Part shown: positions 39,871 to 52,325 of the stretch, one piece after another | Numbering within the stretch: position 1 is the stretch's first letter | Layout: the number at the start of each line of letters is the position of its first letter | Assembly: GCA_963995505.1 (NCBI GenBank) | Contig: OZ023195.1 | Span: forward strand, 1,694,109-1,758,108 | DNA length: 64,000 nt | DNA from: Hypericum androsaemum | Taxonomy: Eukaryota > Streptophyta > Magnoliopsida > Malpighiales > Hypericaceae | Direction: 5' to 3' | Program-made: the position numbers and the translations under genes | Notes under the pieces: generated by a model | Database searches by the model: none | What the model saw: only the letters and a program-made list of their open reading frames with translations | What the model was told of the DNA's origin: nothing

Positions 39871-40471
39871 CTCTCTCTTTCTCTCTCTACCTTCCTTCCT
39901 TCAACCTCCCATCTCCTTTCTTTCTCTCTCTACCTACCTCTGGGGCTACAAATATGAATCCCTCCTCCAACTTCTTTCTCCTATTCCCCTCCCTTAAACT
40001 CGTCCTTCTTTGACGAGTAACTCCCAGAACAAGAATCACTCTTGTTGGGTTCCCCAAATAAAACCAATAAAAATCAAGAAAAAAAAACCAGTAAAAAAAT
40101 CCACACCCGGGTATGTATTGTTTTCCCTTTTTAATTTTGAAGGGTTTTTTTTTCCTAGCTTGTGATCTTAGTATGGGTTAATTTTGGTTTCTCGGTCTAT
40201 TGTTTGTGCTTTATTTTTGTGTTCCTGAGGTGGGTTGTTTGAGGTTCTTGTAATAATCGACAATGTGAGCTATTTTTCGGGTTTTATGAGGTAGGATTTG
40301 GTTGTTAGGATTCCCCAATGTTGAAGGGTTTTTGTCTCAGGTGTTGTTAGGACATTATTAATTGCTCAAATTTTTATGTTGAGTGAGAAAGTATGGATCT
40401 TTATTGTTGATATTCATTCTCTCTCTTTTTGCTGATCAGGGTGACTCTTGTTTTGGAGGCACAGTTTCTCA
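39871..40471 (+). promoter_or_regulatory. 5' leader of the guanylate kinase gene with a leader intron
   Basis: A pyrimidine tract (CTCTCTCTTTCTCTCTCTAC) lies at about 39871-39891 and is typical of plant transcription starts. A leader intron probably runs from 40111 (CCCGG|GTATGTATTG) to 40439 (CTGATCAG). The exon 40440-40474 then carries the last leader bases and the ATG. Confidence 0.5.
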
Positions 40472-42363
40472 ATGGTGAGCATTACTTGCTCGAATTTTAT
40501 GTTGGGTGAGAATTGTGGTTAGATTAGACTCGGTTTTCGTGTTGCGAATATTGATCTTTGTTTTGATCATAGGGAGAGGCACCAGTTTTTGTTGGTGATG
40601 AGCTGGAGAGGAAGTTCGAAAATGGATGTTTGTTGAAGTCAGAGGACTACGAGACGGTCACTGTTTCCATACGGGATAGATTGGTAAGACAGTTTTTGCC
40701 TTGTTCAGTGTATTGATTTGGTTGATGTTCTAATGAACCTTTCGGTTCCGTGCAGTATGTTATTGGAGGTGGAGATAACGATGATAGTTCGTCTCTTGGC
40801 GTTAGGATATATGACAAAAAGACTGGAAATTGGTGAGTTTATGGTGGCTGCTGCTGTGCAACTGGCAGTTTGCTGTTGTTTGGCTAATGATGTGAAATTT
40901 GGAACGTTCAGGAAAGATCATATCGTGCTGGGGACGAAACCGAAGTTATGTAAGGGACACTCTGTTATACCGCTCAACGAGGCTCGAATTTTGATTCTGA
41001 AGAAGGGAGCTGATCCTGATGAATCTGTTTCGTTTCTAGAGGTTAGTTGTTTAGGAGCCTGAAACTTTTAATCAGTTTAAAGGTATATGAATTATCTTTT
41101 TTTTTGGGGAAGTATATGATGTCTTAGTAATTAAATAATAAATACTAGGGCACAAGTAGTTGCTTCTTTCTTCTTTTTCAATGATATTCAAGTAAGAATA
41201 GATTAATTGATTAAGTTTTTGACAGGTCGACACTCAATATGTTAAGGATCAAAGTAAAGTTATGGGTATGGAGGTTGTTGCATGGAGTAAGGGTGTCAGA
41301 GGCAATGCTGATAAGCCGATTGTCATAAGCGGTCCTTCTGGAGTTGGCAAGGGAACACTAATATCAAAGCTAATGAATGAATTTCCATCCATGTTTGGAT
41401 TCTCTGTGAGCCATACCACCCGTGCACCCAGGAACATGGAAATGGATAGCGTTCATTACCATTTTACAGATCGGAATACCATGGAGAAAGAAATCAAAGA
41501 TGGGAAATTCCTCGAATATGCATCTGTTCACGGTAATCTATATGGGACCAGTATTGAAGCTGTTGAAGTGGTTGCGGATGCTGCGAAGGTAAACACTTTC
41601 TGACTAACTTTTAGGTTTTACGTTGTTTTTGGAAGGCGCGTGGGCATCATTCATGCTCTTTTTAACTGGGTTGTAGAGATGCATTCTTGACATTGATGTA
41701 CAAGGTGCAAGATCTGTTAAGGCTAGTCCTTTGGAAGCTACTTTCATCTTTATTTGTCCCCCCTCAATAGAGGAGTTGGAGAAGCGCCTCCGTGCAAGGT
41801 TGGTTATAACTATTTGCTGGATTGTTTCTTCTGTCATTGCACTTGCGTCATCACTATTTTGTTCTTGTCGATAGGGGCACCGAGTCAGAGGAACAGGTTC
41901 TCAAACGACTTCGAAATGCACAATCTGAGATTGAGCAGGGAAAATCATCAGGCATTTTCGATCATATCTTGTACAATGATAACCTTGAAGATTGTTATGA
42001 GAACTTGAAGGTACATACTTATGACTGCAATTTGGAGCTCAATATGAATACTGCCAAAAGTACCTTCACTTAAATCTAAAATCGTGTTCCTCTCGATGCA
42101 GAGAACTCTGGGATTAGATGAAACCTCTGTAGCTACCCAAAGATCACGTAAGAACTTTAATTTTTTTGTCTTTGGTTGTAGTCCGTTATGCACTCATCCG
42201 TAATTCAGGCAAAACTAATCCTTCTTGTCTAATTCATCTCTGCTTGGATGCAGCATGTAAAGGGATTTATCTGCCCGAGGACTTTTCAGCATCTAAACAC
42301 GATAACAAAATTATCATAAACACTGGGATGCCAGGACCGGAGAAATCTTTGAAAGACTTGTGA
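40472..42363 (+). CDS. GK-1: Guanylate kinase, plant cytosolic type
   Basis: Nine coding exons: 40472-40474, 40573-40683, 40756-40832, 40912-41041, 41226-41588, 41677-41798, 41875-42010, 42102-42147, 42254-42363. They sum to 1098 bases, 365 residues. It turns GMP plus ATP into GDP plus ADP, a step of guanine nucleotide supply. The N-terminal 120 residues ([30 protein letters not shown]) match the kelch-like extension of Arabidopsis GK-1/GK-2. The kinase part follows with P-loop SGPSGVGKG near 142-150, [41 protein letters not shown] and the lid region [12 protein letters not shown]. Every junction has GT-AG and the phases agree. The first coding exon holds only the ATG, and the next exon starts GGAGAGGCACC. 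Conservation of all key motifs suggests a working enzyme. Confidence 0.95.
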
Positions 42364-44459
42364 GTTTCTTTCGTGCTTCTTGTGCTACTGTATTACATAG
42401 CACCATGTTTGGCTGCGTTGCCATTGCTTCGTGGTCTCGAACTTACTGTTGCAACTCCATGGCATTGTCAGGATTGTCTTGGATGTATCCTCGCTCGAGG
42501 GTGGTGCGCCTGGACGGACCAGAGGGCTTGATGTGTATGCTGTTGACTCACTCTCGAGCTAAGCCAGTGCAACTCTCCCTCTGCAATACTAACCTGTTCT
42601 TTTACGAGTCCAATATTTCCTTCAAGTTTTTTACCTTTAATCAACTACGAAAGCTGCAATGAAGTTCTCCACATGATTTTTTATGAAGACATCCTTCAGT
42701 TTTGCTCTCCCTTTTTTTTTTTGGTTTCTCATCCTGATTAGGAGGAGCCTAGCTTACCCCAGATCACTGTCCCAACAGAACTTATTTCCATTACGGACAA
42801 TGAATAGATGGATTTATAATCTTTGCGGAATTAAAAATAACGGGTAAAAGATGGGACCGCGGTTCAGTTGCTTGTCATGACTTGTTTCACGCACAAATAT
42901 GTGCATGCAACAAGTTATTAGGAGTTGTTTGTCCCGTCGTGCTGCATGCGCGTATTTGTGCAACAAGTCGGGAGTAGTGTGATTAAGTTGTTTGTCTTGC
43001 CGTGTTGCATGCACAAATTACGTATTTGTGCATGCAACAAGTCGGGTTCGAATATAACAATGATATTTCATAAGACAATTGATAAAAATGTGTTCAAACT
43101 CTTGTTGTGCGTTTTCATGAAATCTCGATTGGACAGTTGCTAGGGGACAATGCCTCAATTGGCAAAACAGTTGAAGTTGTTTTCGTGCAGATGCTTGGAT
43201 TGGGAAGCTGGGTTTCTATTCCAATCTAACGTTAGATTTGAACAAAGCGCACCAAAAATTGACAAACAATTATGACGTGACGTGCTTTTCGTAATGTGTC
43301 AACGTGTAATGGGATAACCTAGTGTCGAATTCCAGTAAAGTGCGTCGGTTTTTTTTCTCTCTCTTACAGAGTTAACGAAACAAATTTAGGTACAGATGGT
43401 ATTGGAGAGTATGTAAACTCGGATCGATTTGATAGAAATATAGTGGTTAAATAATAGGTGTAATTTTGTGTACATTATTTACTACTAAAAAACATGAACT
43501 CGGATTGCTAGTGTCGGTAATTGTTTTCGAAATTTCCGACCCGGCTAATGGTCATACCGTGTCGTTTATAATCAAAAAATTCAGAGCGATTGGACTATAT
43601 AAGACAGATCTGTGTTCTTGTTTTTCTAGTGGGTGATCTGTGTTTTTGTTACCATTACTATGTAACCTCGTCACCGTCGTTTGACGTCTCTGGCACCATC
43701 GGCTACCTCTCAGGTAACCCCGTAACTCCATCTAATCTCCCACAACGAAGATAAGATTGACGGCGCCATCCACGGTAAGCGCCCTCCCTTCCTCCGGCGA
43801 CTCATCTCAAATGGAGGAACCCCTCGTCCCCACAAAGGGAAAATTTAGAACCTTTCAACCACCAGGGGCGGCGGCTGTAGACTCGGCGAGGCTGGCGGGG
43901 GACCATGAGGCGTGGTCCAAGCGGTGCAGGGCTGGGGTTCATCGGCGGATGCTCGCAAATGGGGTTTCTTTTCTTCCCAGACTCTGTCGGTAACAGGAGC
44001 GTACCGGAGTCGGAGGAGCCTCAGTCGACGTCTGTCTCCTGCTGCTGGTCTCGGGGGCTGGACGCCGGGCTCCGGTGTCTGGGGCGTTGCCGGTCGGGTG
44101 GTGGACACTGAAAGAGGACCCCGTCGGGAACTGGGGCAACCCCACCCTGCAGCTCTAGCGAAGGAGTTGAGAACTGGAGTTTGATCAGAACGGGATTTGT
44201 TGTCCTAGTCCCGGGCTTTCCGTTGTTGGGCTTTCGTCCCGGGATTTGAGGACCCCGTCAGAACTGGAGTTTGGTCGGAACTGAAGTTTTGATCGCCTCC
44301 TCCCCCACCGTCGACTGTCGTCTCGCCTCCTCCTCCTCTGTCGTCCTCGTCGTCGGGGATAGCTATAGGAAGAAGCAGAGAAGAAGAAGATACGACGACG
44401 ACGAGGCTGCTTGGGTTTGAATGTTCCGATCTGGGTTTCGTGTTTTTTTTTTCGAAATT
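42364..44459. other. Intergenic: 3' region, palindromic repeats and a GC-rich block
   Basis: Holds the probable 3' untranslated region of the guanylate kinase gene (up to about 42830), repeats at 42880-43038 and a GC-rich block (about 43660-44460). The GC-rich block has open frames on both strands but no recognised family and no splice pattern I trust. Confidence 0.45.
42880..43038. repeat. Direct and inverted repeats around GTTGCATGCACAAAT
   Basis: Three loose copies of a TTGTTTGTC..CGT(G)..GCATGC..TTTGTGC..CAACAAGT block. The last contains a perfect 15-bp inverted repeat: GTTGCATGCACAAAT at 43004-43018 and its complement at 43024-43038, with a 5-base spacer. Confidence 0.75.
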
Positions 44460-44717
44460 CCGATCTGCGTTTTGGTCAAAAATTGTTTTGAGAGCTGAAG
44501 GAGGAAGAAGAAGAAATGACATCATCAGTTTTTTTATTTTTTGTTCTACAAGGGTATTTTAGTCATTTTATTAATAAAAATAAAAAATTGCTAAAATGCG
44601 CCAGGATCCGAAAGTATAATAAAAATAAATTAGAGGGACAACAATATCATTTTTCAAACAAAGAAGACTTTTGAGTATATTTAAACAAATCAGAAAGACT
44701 TGCGAATAATTTTCCCT
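44460..44717. mobile_element. Probable single arm of a MULE-type element
   Basis: Read on the minus strand from 44717 it goes GGGAAAATTATTCGCAAGTC, later TTTTATTATACTTTCGGATCC and AAAATACCCTTG. The MULE at 60425-61528 has GGGTAAATTATTCTCAGATC, TTTTATTATACTCTCGGGTCC and a similar ATACCCTTA. So it looks like a related terminal arm. I did not find the partner arm on the left, so the element is broken or more decayed there. Confidence 0.4.
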
Positions 44718-46055
44718 TATAATTTTCCTAAATTTTTAGGCCATTTATCTTTTTTTTAAAGAGAGTAAGAAATTGAACATTTGAATTGAACGATGATGAT
44801 GATGTACATAAAGAACAAACTATTATTTGATGCCACACCTATGAAAGATGATAATTTTTTTTAATAAATATTTAATATTATCTAATTATAATGACTCAAA
44901 CTCAAAATATTTTGTTAAGAAAAAAACGCGTGATTCAATTCATCGATACATGACGACAAACCAGTTGGAATCTAGGACGATATAAACTAAACGTTGTTGA
45001 AAGTCAAAAAAAAAATTAAAAAAAGTAGTAGTTGAAAGTCGATCAAAGAGAAAATTAATGAATATCGATGGGATGGGAATTAGAAAAGTTAGGAAAGGAG
45101 CCGATAAACATCAACTTGTCTTTTGTTTGTTGAATTAGACTACCTCGTATCCACGTCAACTTGTCTTTTGTTTCTCTAGAATACTTGGTATTATATCTAT
45201 GAAGACGGATTGAGTGCTACTAATATAGTATGGACAGTATTATTCATTTTGGATTTTAGGCTGTTGATCTGAGCTGGGTTACTTTTGATCCTACGACTAA
45301 AATTGACACGTACAAATACAGTAGCATTTTGGAAACGCCCGTAAAAGAAAGAAAAGAAAACATCGTCATCAGCTTGTCAACTTTCATATTCTTCAATCAA
45401 AAATTAGGCGGCATCTAAATTTTCGAGCAATGAGATGATTCGAATCACTCCGAATTTCCGCCCCAACTTTCGCCAATGGCCAGTCAGCTTTAAAGCTTCC
45501 AAATAAGAAGCCAAACAGTTCCGGTTGAAATGATAAATAATTGGATTTTGTTTAAAACAAGGTTTCGTAGCGTTTTAGTAGTTACTTTTTATACTTAAGA
45601 GAAAGGAGATGCAATCAACGAAAAAACTGTACTCTAGTACTTTATGATTTGATCAATTTATACACTACTACTATATCATATAAAAATATTTCACAAGTAA
45701 CAAGATTCTCTAATTTTTGGTTTGTAAAAGATTCACCAGTTCACACCCAATTATTTGAATAAAATTTTAAGACAAAAATATTCCTTTGTATAATTAGGAA
45801 AAGAATTTACTTTTAAACTATTTAAGAAAATAAATCAGAAAAATTATGTAAAAACTCCTCACCCTCTCTCGTAATGTTTTTCGTATGAATACATTTTAAA
45901 ATTTTCTGGTATTTTTCAATAATTAATTAATGATACTTAGGAGTATTTTTGTCCAAAATATTTGTTTAAATAGTAGAACGTCAATTAGGAAAACTTCTAT
46001 CATTCGATAAAATATTTTTAAATCTTAAGATAATAATGCACAAATTAGATAAAGA
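44718..46055. other. AT-rich intergenic stretch
   Basis: Nothing recognised. Confidence 0.4.
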
Positions 46056-46059
46056 AATT

Positions 46060-46690
46060 AAAGGTCAAATAGACCCCTTAACTTACTCAAAAAGTTCAAT
46101 ATATTTTAAATTGGTCCACATAAATTGTACTATTTTATACTGGCTAATTAATTTAACATTCCGTAAACACTTTTTCAGACACCTACAACATCTCACCATA
46201 TTATATAACATTTTTGTCATTTTAAATACACCACGTCAATCTCAATTATTCCACGTCACCTCCCTCCTTAGACCCAATCCCCAACCTCGAAAGCCTCCCT
46301 CTGGACAAAGTTTGTTCATTTATACATTTGATAGAAGGATTCCTTTCACTCTACCATAGCCGTTCACAGTAACGCAGCACCGATGTAGTGAGGCTCACCA
46401 AATTAGATATAGAATATGGCAAAATGGAAATGTCCGTCATTGAAATATCAAGTATCCTAAGTCCGAACATGTGTGCCAAGAAACAATTTTCAATGTATCT
46501 TAGTCTTTACACAACGAAAATGTGTCGTATTTAAGATGATAAAAGTGACACGTAATATGACGAGATATCGTCGGTGATCGGAAAAGTGTTAATTGGACCG
46601 TATATTATAAAAATTATAAAAAGTTATGTGGACCAATTTCAATTATAAGATGCATATTGCAGTTTTCGAGTATGTCTATATTAACCGCTA
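46060..46690. mobile_element. Element with long inverted arms, decayed
   Basis: The left arm (about 46060-46240) and the inverse of the right arm (about 46500-46690) share AAATTGGTCCACATAA and, in the same order, an AATTAACA-like piece, a C(A/C)GA(C/T)(A/C)ACC(T/G)AC(A/G)A(C/T)ATCTC stretch, ATATTA and a TTTTAAATAC-like piece. Between them is a GC-richer core of about 250 bp. This fits an old MULE-like or foldback transposon. I could not find a clean target duplication. Confidence 0.45.
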
Positions 46691-47100
46691 TTCCTTAGAT
46701 AAACCATGGAATATCAAAGTGAAATTTTATGAAAAAATAATTGCGGACTGCATTTTCAAGAGCCTAGTAACCAATAAACCACTTAATCGACTAATCCAGG
46801 TCTGAGCGTTTAATCTTTTCAATTTACAAAGCACATCCGCAAGGTTTCTTATACAAACTGAAGACAAGATCTATTATTTACAAACTGGCAGCAGATATTC
46901 CGAAATACGTTATTACACTAAGATGCTTGCTTGGATCTCTTGCTCATAGGAGAATGTATATGGAAATGTAAGAAGTGGAACAACCTTAAACCTCTTTCCT
47001 GTAGTTTCTCCTATCTATGTAACTGCAAAAAAACTGTTTCCCTCCATTACTCCAATAGGACTTAACAAACTTGGTCAAAGCTAGACTGACCATCCACTCC

Positions 47101-48193
47101 TTAATAAGTGAGGTAGCCATACTTGTTCCCATGGCCATCCGGGTATGCCCGAGGGGGGACCCCGTGCGAACGGTAATCTGTAACGTCAAGTAGGCTATGC
47201 GACGACAGGTTGTTGTTCTTGGAGAAGTGGAAGAGCATAGCTTCAGTGCTTGAAACAGGTATATCAGAGGCGGTAGCCTTGTCGGTGTTTGTTGTGTTAG
47301 TGTTCTTGGTTTTGAGCTTCTTTGTGCTGAGAAAACGGCCTCCACAACCTCTAGCCCTTCTCATGGCATGCAAGTGTCGAGACTCGTGAATATAAGGCTG
47401 CTGGAGATGAGAATAAGAGCAATGTCGTTAACCGAATCGGAGAAAGTTGCAGAGAGAGGTTTTAGTTACCTTTCTATCTTTGATGAGCTTATTTTGAAGT
47501 TCGGCCTTGGCGCGAGTCTGTCTCCGCCTCAGAATGCCATGGTACTGCTTGGCATTCACGTAAACAGGTTCCTCTGTCATTTCCAGGGGCAAAACCGCTC
47601 TAGCAGAAGATGCTCCGATATAATCCGGATGGACCTATAACAAACATCATCGAGACCAAGTTCAGAAATCAGATTGCAGACTGATCTGCATTTTTCAACG
47701 CGTCATTCTGCACAAATCGAACTAGTCTTCGTATTATGTCTCGCATGTCACAGAAGCATCTCACAGTAAAAGGAGGAAAATTGAACAAGTTCTATGTCAT
47801 GTGCTCAGCAAGAGGGTCGAGGGATTACGATGGAGTTGCCAACGAGATGAGTCGGATTCGCGACACGTTCTTTTACTGTAGGAAACACCATAGATACACC
47901 AAGCTGCAGATGCTGCATTTCTGCTTTGATTTCTTTCTCTGCAAAAACACATAACATGTTCCTGTTCGGTTGGATCATGGAATTCATTTGCGAATCTCGC
48001 TCTTTAAAATACACATTTTTTTCGTATAAAAGAAAACCACGTAACAGTTGAAGTCATTTATGGTTCGCTGTGCAGATTCATGCCAAGGAAATTTCAGACA
48101 GAAGCCGAAGTTACCTGGATACGGTGCAAAGTTTGTGTTCTTTGTACAAACACCACCCTCTTTGAACCAGCTTGTTTCTACTAAATTTCTCAT
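47101..48193 (-). CDS. NF-YA: Nuclear transcription factor Y subunit A
   Basis: Four coding exons: 48193-48115, 47938-47829, 47634-47470, 47397-47101. They join in phase to 216 residues. NF-YA binds CCAAT boxes in the nucleus together with the NF-YB/NF-YC histone-fold pair. Exon 3 codes the interaction helix ([19 protein letters not shown]). Exons 3 and 4 together code the DNA-binding part ([20 protein letters not shown] and [13 protein letters not shown]). The GCGGRF form and short length recall the NF-YA4/NF-YA7 group. The N-terminal two exons are weakly conserved, and I placed them because both junctions keep GT-AG and phase, so they are less sure. Exon 4 has a CAGCAG double acceptor; use of the second gives the conserved K-PY. 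A leader exon further upstream is likely. I saw no miR169 site downstream of the stop. Confidence 0.85.
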
Positions 48194-49749
48194 TTTGGTA
48201 TCTAGACCAGACAATCCTGTTGCACTTTTATAACACAGATTTAAAGTAAGATAGAACGAACAATTGGTGTTAATGTTTTAGCAAACAATAGGCAGAGGCT
48301 GAAGTAATACGACACAGTTTCACTTTCATACACTGGTTTGAAACTCATTGTAAGAGAAGAAAAATTATTTTTTTTGTACTTAACGGGTAAAGTTATGATT
48401 TCACCAATTAGATGCTTATCAATTTCCTTGGGCATATTAGATAATATATGTACTAGATGCATACTGTCCATTCTGAAATGAAATTTCATTATGATAAAAT
48501 AACTAAAATTATTCAGACCAAAAATTAACTATAATTCCTGCAATTATTTTACGAGAATCAACCTTTCCAAGTATATAAACTATGAAATTTGTACTTTTCC
48601 AAATATTGTTTCACAGTTACTATCCTCTAATCAAGTTCACTACTGATAAGAGTCAAGTTGAATTTTTTATGACATTTCACAAAATATATAATCGACCGAG
48701 CTAAAAGTATGTCTTCGAAAAAAGACAAAAATCAAAATTTCTGTTATCTAAGGTTTGATCTCAAAATTAACATTTGAGCCGGAATTTATTTTTGAATGTA
48801 TATCTCTATCATTTCAAGAATTTTAGCTGTTTATGATAGGGTTTATCTATAAAGATATTTGTTACAGGTTTTTTTTCCGTTGGAATTATCTTTATACTAT
48901 ATAATTCTATCTCTTTACTTGGTTAAATACCTATATGAATATCGTTATAACTCGGACCTCTTCCATCACCTATACAAGTCCACGTGTATAGGGTGAGACT
49001 TATTATCGCACATGGCCAATATGACGGTGAGACTTTGGAAGCTTCATTAAAGGAGGTTGAATTTTTTTTTTGCGGTCTAATTATTCGCTGGAATAGGGAA
49101 TTATTCGATCTCCTCTATGCTATCATAAATAACTTTCTTTCTCAGAGTAATATAATTTATACTAAAAAAAGTACATATACTATTTTACCCAATTAAATCA
49201 AAAGTTCGAATAAGATTATAAGAAGTAAGAACTCAATATCGTCACATCTTAATTGCTTCTTACTCGTCGAAATTTCACTCAAGAAAAGGAAAAATTATGG
49301 AAATGAGTTTATATATGTGAAGCCTGTTTACCTATAGCTCATACTCGGTGGAGGGCAGGGATCTCGAGAGAGGCGGAGATGATGGAGAGAAAAGAGTCTC
49401 TTTGTTTCTTCAAAAAAGTGTCATAAAGTGAACACCTGAACAAGTGTGTGGAGCTACAACTACAAGGATCTATCTATTTAAGGTTTCCTTTAAATCTTAA
49501 AATTATAAATATATTTTATGTCGTTTTCCACTTTCCGATCCAGGATATCAATGCGAGACCACGACACGCAGCCACCTCATGGTCTTTATTTGTTTTTTAT
49601 TTCATGATGCGCCTATGCATTACATCTTCAAATAGAAAATTACTAATTCAGCCTCCAATAATACCATTTAAGATATGTTAAGAAAGACTTAAGTGATATA
49701 ATTGTATTATTCATATCAATTAGGTATACCATTTTTTGCTATACATCAT

Positions 49750-49895
49750 GAGAAAAAAAATCCAAGGTTATGCGATTCTAACTTGGAATAATTTTAGGAT
49801 GCGTAACTTCTTCTCAGATGGTGAGAAAAAAAATTCAAGGTTATGCAATTCTAACTTGAAGTAATTTTAGGATGCGTAACTTCTTCTCTGATGGT
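49750..49895. repeat. Tandem duplication, 73-bp unit, two copies
   Basis: Both copies read GAGAAAAAAAAT(C/T)CAAGG at the start and AGGATGCGTAACTTCTTCTC at the end, with a few substitutions. Confidence 0.85.
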
Positions 49896-50649
49896 ACTTA
49901 TGAGTGAGAACAAAATATATTGAAAAAAATTCGTGTTAGTCTATACATACATATTTTATTAAATCCAGATTCTTATTTATCTATGATTAAAATTTTTTAA
50001 AATAAAATTTTACACTATATTACACTTTGCCAAGAACTAACCTTGAACATTTGTCAAAAACGATGGATCTAAACGATATATATATTTCACGTCCCCCGCA
50101 TTGTCGTCCTCACTTGTTTTCCCAAAATCCTGCGTTATTTGGCTTTGTATATAACATTTGTTGGTCAAGGATTTACGTAGTAACTACTTTTCAATCAAAC
50201 CTAAAAGTAAAGAATTCCATAAAAGATGTAGGAATATATTTTCTTTTGACAAGGATATGGAACACATACGCGCATATAATTTTAGACGAGAATGGGTACT
50301 GAACCAGGTCTGTTTAACTATATTGGGTTATAGTTATTCTTTGGGTTATAGTTACTTCTAAAGAAAACGTTAGGGCTATTGTTAGACATGCTTATTATCG
50401 TTCATGTTGTATGACACATTTAAAAACTATCAAAATTCTTCAAACAAATATTAAAGTTCGAACTCGTAAAATTATTGATTTATTTAGAATAACTCATCTA
50501 CTCGTTAATCCATCCTACTTATATTAACGATCTACAGATATATGTACTTGTTCCAACAGAAAATTCAGAAACTTATTAATTTTTATTTTTTGAGAAGCTT
50601 ATTAATTTTAGGGGATCTATTTGTTTAAACATAAATAGAAAATCCATGA

Positions 50650-51140
50650 ATAAAAAAGTTGGGTAAAATAGTCCCGAGCAAGGGCAAAGCTGATGACGCG
50701 ACACCCTCGTCCCCGGCCGTCCATATTTCTGATATTATTATAACAAAAAATTGAAAATTCTGACATAGTCCACTCGACGACAAATTCGAACTTATTTCCA
50801 TGCGGGCCCCACAATAGCCGGGATCGAGCGCCGCGTGGTCGGTGGGGCCCACTGGAATGGTTGAGGGCGTCGTCGGACCGCGGAAAGTAACGTGCGCGGG
50901 ACGACGTTTCGCCGTTACGCTGTCCTGGCGTTAATTGGCAAAGTGGAGAGAGAGAGAGAAGGGGAGGGGCTTTGCCCTTTTTGGACCGGGGAGGTAAAGG
51001 ACAACACATGCGTGGATCTCCATGAGCACGACCGTTAACTTCCACGTGTGCACCCCGGCGGACACACAGTAGATTTATACTCCTGCTGCAGGGAAGAAAG
51101 CCACTCTAAAGAGTCCACGTCTCTGTGGAAGGGTATTTTT
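50650..51140. promoter_or_regulatory. GC-rich, promoter-like island
   Basis: It stands out from its AT-rich surroundings. It contains GTGGGGCCCAC (a site of the type TCP factors bind) at about 50841, a GAGAGAGAGAGA tract near 50948 and a G-box-like CCACGTGTGC near 51042. The minus strand has an open frame (51045-50617) with no known domain. It may be the promoter or leader of the NF-YA gene (about 2.5 kb upstream of its ATG) or of an unseen non-coding transcript. Confidence 0.35.
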
Positions 51141-52239
51141 TTTGCAGGTAAATTTTCTTGATTTATACATATAGAGATTATATTCCTCCTAGTAGTACTA
51201 ATAATATTTACACTGAATTCCCTAGAAGTGGACTTCTCTGTACTTATGCCAAATGTATAGTAACATTTTATGTTGTTAGGTTAAATAATATTTGGCAAAA
51301 ATTATATAAGTTGTTTATGACCCACATCGATTTTTTATATATAATTATTTTATGCTCATCGCTCGGTCAAAATCCCATTTCATAAGCAGAGATGTGCTTT
51401 GATTTCCAATTATATCAGTTCCTTTGAATTATTTATTTCCGCTGACATCTCCAGGTTCATGATTGCTGTCGTTATTAAAGTTAACAATATAATTGGTTCT
51501 ATGTACACGATGTGAATTTTTTGGTATGTAGTTTTTTATTTTTATATAATAATATTTACACCTGTTGTGACTCAATAAAAATTCTATTGGCTCAAAATTT
51601 ATTGGAAAAAAAATACAAACACTGAAAATAGTTATCTCGATAACATTTTTATACAAAATAATCCACTCAATCCCCACTAATAATTAATAAGCTCACTATT
51701 GGCCCAATAATTGTGGTCTATATTTAGGTGATAACGTTAATGTACACCGTGTGATTAGATGTTATTCACTCTTCTTATGGACAATAATTGTGTTACTTAA
51801 CCCAATCTTCCACCGTTCATTGCGGTCGGGAAACATACGACTCAGATTTAGTGCGTTTTGTGGTTTTCCTTTAAATTATAAAAGCGCCTGGATTAGCGTT
51901 ATTACCTAAATATAGATTTAACAAAAACACTAAAACTTGGGTTAAATACGCTTTATTCTCCTATATTCTATGTAATTTCTACAAAACATATGCCAATGTC
52001 TCAGATGATGCAGAAGTGAATCGGAAATGGTAGTGAGAGCCAGAGACTTGAGCATGCATTTGTGGCATTATTTCATGACTTTTTTAAAAAAGAACACTTA
52101 CTCGTTCTTGAAGGTTATTCGTTTTCATTTGATGTACATTTTAAAAATATTTCGTCTTTCTGATTTAATTTACTACTAATCTACCTACCAAAAAACAATT
52201 ACTACTAATTCAATAAAGAGACTTAAATAGGTAAATTTT

Positions 52240-52325
52240 TTAAACCTAATCAAGACTTGAACCTTGGACCTCCTTAAATTTTACAACTCATTGTACCGCT
52301 AGATTACAAGCCCTTTGGTGATATA
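52240..52325 (-). repeat. SINE-like relic with tRNA-type promoter boxes
   Basis: The minus strand reads GGGCTTGTAATCTAGCGGTA and, 30 bases on, GGTCCAAGGTTCAAGTCTTG. The spacing and words fit the A and B boxes of a tRNA-derived SINE. It does not fold as a whole tRNA. Confidence 0.45.

Noticed and set aside
46900..47100. miR169 target site in the NF-YA 3' region
   Set aside because: No stretch complementary to miR169 was seen downstream of the stop, as expected for the NF-YA4/7 type.
50617..51045. Protein gene of 142 codons on the minus strand
   Set aside because: No domain, low-complexity composition from a GC-rich block and a run into AT-rich non-coding-like sequence.
52240..52325. tRNA gene
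   Set aside because: A- and B-box words are present but the stems do not pair as in a tRNA; SINE relic is more likely.
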